9,809 nt of DNA from Acidimicrobiia bacterium (GTDB lineage Bacteria > Actinomycetota > Acidimicrobiia > Spongiisociales > ZC4RG35): NCBI GenBank assembly GCA_003230435.1, contig QIDW01000097.1:1-9809 (forward strand), read 5' to 3'. A program made the translations under genes and the position numbers. Under the pieces are notes generated by a model, which had not been told where the DNA came from, searched no databases, and saw only the letters and a program-made list of their open reading frames with translations. Shown here in pieces: positions 7,885-9,809 of the stretch (position 1 is its first letter; every line of letters begins with the position of its first letter).

Positions 7885-8299
7885 CGGGACCGCCGTTCGT
7901 CAACTCGACATCCATCGTCGCCCCAAAAACACCATGAGCAGTGACGATGTCACGCTCCCGGAACGAATCAATCATCCGATCGATCAAGGGCCGGGCATTT
8001 TCAGGGCGGGCAGCGTCGGTGAATGACGGGCGACGCCCTCGTTTCACATCCCCTGCCAGGGTGAACTGACTCACGACCAGAATCTGGCCATCGATATCTC
8101 GCAGTGAGAGATTCATCTTCCCCTCGTCGTCGTTGAACACTCTCAGACCAACGATCTTGTCGACTGCCGCATCGACATCGCGGTAGCCATCACCCGAGGC
8201 CACTCCTATGAGAAGACACAGTCCGCTCCCGATGCTCCCGACAACGCTGCCGTCGACGCGCACCAAAGCTGAAGAAACTCGTTGCAAAACTATCCGCAC
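7844..8299 (-). CDS. dtd: D-aminoacyl-tRNA deacylase
   Basis: DTD hydrolyses D-amino acids, and mischarged glycine, from tRNA and so protects translation; it acts in the cytoplasm as a homodimer. The 151-residue product is close to the usual 145-150. It opens with RIVLQRVSSALV, has SQFTLAGDVKRGRRPSF at about 77-93 and ends with FGATMDVELTNGGPVT (the cis-proline GP motif, about 125-140). Both active-site signatures are intact. I chose GTG at 8299 because family members start directly before RIVLQRV. TTG at 8320 is in frame seven codons earlier but adds an unusual extension. Neither start has a clear ribosome site. Its last 41 bp overlap the 3' end of the convergent plsY-like gene, and it diverges from plsB. 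Confidence 0.93.
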   Translation of the reverse strand: MRIVLQRVSSALVRVDGSVVGSIGSGLCLLIGVASGDGYRDVDAAVDKIVGLRVFNDDEGKMNLSLRDIDGQILVVSQFTLAGDVKRGRRPSFTDAARPENARPLIDRMIDSFRERDIVTAHGVFGATMDVELTNGGPVTLVLDVKDGVAG

Positions 8300-8322
8300 C
8301 GGGGTGATTCTGGCAGTCAAGG

Positions 8323-8348
8323 CTGACAGGGAAATCTGACAGGTAAAT
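8323..8348 (+). repeat. Two-copy 13-bp tandem direct repeat in the dtd/plsB divergent region
   Basis: Unit one (8323-8335) is CTGACAGGGAAAT and unit two (8336-8348) is CTGACAGGTAAAT, with one mismatch in 13. The preceding 13 bases (8310-8322) match unit one at about 8 positions, so a decayed third copy is possible. The second unit ends on the first base of the proposed plsB -10 box. The CTGACA in each unit matches the -35 consensus TTGACA at five of six positions. It may be an operator, a -35 region, or both. Confidence 0.6.
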
Positions 8349-8353
8349 AGAGT
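8348..8353 (+). promoter_or_regulatory. Candidate -10 box (TAGAGT) for leaderless plsB
   Basis: TAGAGT is followed by six bases and the GTG start at 8360, the same geometry as at 1065 and 1242. A possible -35, CTGACA at 8323-8328, lies 19 bp upstream. An alternative -10, TAAATA at 8344-8349, would have 15 bp spacing. No Shine-Dalgarno is present. The TAG of this box is also the in-frame stop preceding plsB. Confidence 0.4.
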
Positions 8354-8359
8354 GTCGTC

Positions 8360-9809
8360 GTGACCCGACGCAAGGAACCGGATCTCAAGCTGCTAGGTGG
8401 GCCCAACGAGGGCCCGGTGGCAACCGATCTCGAGGTGCGTCTGCTCGAGAAGTGGATTCGAAGCCAGACAGGACCCCAAATCGAAACCATTCGAGTCTCC
8501 TCCTCCCGACGTGGTCGAGGAGGCAATCCGGTCGAGTTGTCAAACCGGATATCGGCAGAGGACGACGTCTTCCTCGTACCGGTGCGAGTCGTCTGGATGG
8601 CGCCGAAGAAGAAAGGGCAGAGGTCGGTCACGTGGTCGGATGCCTTCAGACCGGGCGACCCGAGAGACCCGAGAGGGCTGCGCGCGTACTGGATTAGGAC
8701 CTTTCGACCTGCCAGGCTCAAGCTGATTGCGGCACAGGGAGCCCTCTCGTCGGATCTGGCAGCCGACTATGAATCATCAGGAGAGATCGACGGTATCGCG
8801 GCATTTGCAACACGGCGCGTTTGGAGAGTCCTCGACCAGGCTGAACGGAGGCTTCGAGGGAACCGGTACAAGATTCCCCGGTTCGTGCCGGAGGCGATTC
8901 TGTCGCGGAAAGACTTCGTCGAGCAGGTGGACACCTATGCCCGGGAAGCGGAAGTCGACTCGAACGTCGCGCTCACCGACGCCGAGCGGTACCTGCGCGA
9001 GATGGCTGCGACCCACAGCCCCTACGTCATCGATCTGATCGCCAATGCGATCCATGCTCTCTACCGGCAGGGATACGGCGAAATCAAGTATGACGAGACC
9101 CAGGTCGCCGATGTGGCCGAGTTGGGCCGTTCGAATCCGGTGATCTTCCTCCCGTCGCATCGGTCCAATCTGGATCGCCTCAGCTTCCAGTTCATGCTCT
9201 GGGAGAACGATCTTCCGCCCAATCACACCGCCGGAGGCATCAACCTGGATTTCTTTCCGGTCGGCCCCCTCATGCGTCGGACGGGTGTGTTCTTCATTCG
9301 GCGATCGTTCCGGGACAACCGCCTCTACAAGATCGTCCTGCGGGCCTATATCGATTACCTGATCGAGAAGCGCTTCCCGATGGAGTGGTACATGGAAGGT
9401 GGGAGATCCCGTTCCGGAAAGCTGGGACCACCCCGGTTCGGCCTCCTCAACTACATCGTCGACTCACTGCGAAGCGGGAAAGCCGACGACGTGCAACTGA
9501 TCCCGGTCTCGATCGTTTATGACCAGATCCAGGACGTGCCCGACTACACCCGAGAAGCCCAGGGTCGCGGCAAAGAAAAGGAGTCCATCGGATGGCTGTT
9601 CCGCGCGGTCCGCTCGCTCCGTCGGCGCTACGGCGACATCCACATTCGGTTGGGCGAGCCGGTATCGGTTGCGTCGGTAGTGGGTTCGATCGACGAAGGA
9701 GAGGAGGTGTCGATCGGACTCCAGAAGCTTGCATTCGAAGTGATGTATCGCATTGGAAGCGTGACACCCATCACTCCGACCGCTGTCATCAGTATCGCTC
9801 TCCTGGCAG
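8360..9809 (+). CDS. plsB: PlsB-type glycerol-3-phosphate O-acyltransferase (C-terminus outside window)
   Basis: PlsB acylates position 1 of glycerol-3-phosphate, the first committed step of phospholipid synthesis, at the membrane face. I translated this frame by hand: 483 residues are present and the frame is still open at the window edge; the family is usually about 750-800. After a basic N-terminus (MTRRKEPDLKLL) and a helical domain come the four acyltransferase blocks. Block I is H267-RSNLD272, the catalytic HxxxxD. Block II is NLDFFPVGPLMRR then GVFFIRRSFRD (from 295). Block III is E346-GGRSRSGK. Block IV is IPVSIVYD (from 381). The long domain before HxxxxD separates it from the shorter PlsC family. 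GTG at 8360 is the first start after an in-frame TAG at 8348; it lacks a Shine-Dalgarno and appears leaderless. A GGGCCC-AACGA-GGGCCC hairpin sits 39 bases into the gene. It is divergent from dtd, with 60 bp between the starts. Confidence 0.92.
   Translation, partial: MTRRKEPDLKLLGGPNEGPVATDLEVRLLEKWIRSQTGPQIETIRVSSSRRGRGGNPVELSNRISAEDDVFLVPVRVVWMAPKKKGQRSVTWSDAFRPGDPRDPRGLRAYWIRTFRPARLKLIAAQGALSSDLAADYESSGEIDGIAAFATRRVWRVLDQAERRLRGNRYKIPRFVPEAILSRKDFVEQVDTYAREAEVDSNVALTDAERYLREMAATHSPYVIDLIANAIHALYRQGYGEIKYDETQVADVAELGRSNPVIFLPSHRSNLDRLSFQFMLWENDLPPNHTAGGINLDFFPVGPLMRRTGVFFIRRSFRDNRLYKIVLRAYIDYLIEKRFPMEWYMEGGRSRSGKLGPPRFGLLNYIVDSLRSGKADDVQLIPVSIVYDQIQDVPDYTREAQGRGKEKESIGWLFRAVRSLRRRYGDIHIRLGEPVSVASVVGSIDEGEEVSIGLQKLAFEVMYRIGSVTPITPTAVISIALLA

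Noticed and set aside
7149..7937. A 262-codon plus-strand frame overlapping adnB, plsY and dtd
   Set aside because: It is very rich in Arg, Ser and Gly with no domain, as expected of an off-frame reading; the real frames there carry family motifs.
8399..8415. Hairpin GGGCCC-AACGA-GGGCCC as a terminator or attenuator
   Set aside because: It is perfect but only six pairs, has no T-run, and lies 39 bases inside plsB; GC-rich six-base palindromes arise easily here. It could affect plsB translation, but nothing else supports this.

Overview
The window is a dense, high-GC (roughly 60%+) bacterial chromosome segment. A tandem pair of UvrD-like helicases, each ending in a RecB-type nuclease, matches the AdnA/AdnB arrangement of Actinobacteria. 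Short TANNNT boxes exactly six bases upstream of start codons suggest leaderless transcripts, which are also common in that phylum. I infer an actinobacterium, possibly a deep-branching lineage such as Acidimicrobiia; the class is a guess. I see no phage, insertion sequence, CRISPR or RNA gene.

Layout. Positions 1-974 (minus) hold the first 324 residues of a glutamate dehydrogenase whose 3' end lies outside the window. Positions 975-1076 are its promoter and leader region, shared with a plus-strand unit. A 50-codon unknown gene (1077-1229) precedes adnA (1254-4211). adnB (4208-7264) follows with an ATGA stop/start overlap, and a divergent plsY-like membrane acyltransferase gene (7261 or 7270 to 7884) follows with a TTGA overlap or a 5-base gap. 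These four plus-strand genes look like one operon or two nested ones. dtd (7844-8299, minus) converges on plsY and overlaps its 3' end by 41 bp. A 60-bp divergent region carrying a 13-bp tandem direct repeat separates dtd from plsB (8360 to past the window end, plus).

How they work together. AdnA and AdnB would form the heterodimeric motor-nuclease that resects double-strand breaks. Both ATPase sites, both nuclease sites and both four-cysteine iron-sulfur sets are present. The PlsY-like protein and PlsB both belong to the first acylation step of phospholipid synthesis, but the PlsY-like protein has lost several residues that are normally invariant. D-aminoacyl-tRNA deacylase and glutamate dehydrogenase are housekeeping enzymes with no evident link to the repair genes.

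No wholly new system is evident. The most noteworthy points are the degenerate PlsY coupled to a repair nuclease operon, the repeated leaderless promoter geometry, the tandem repeat in front of plsB, and the small unknown gene ahead of adnA.
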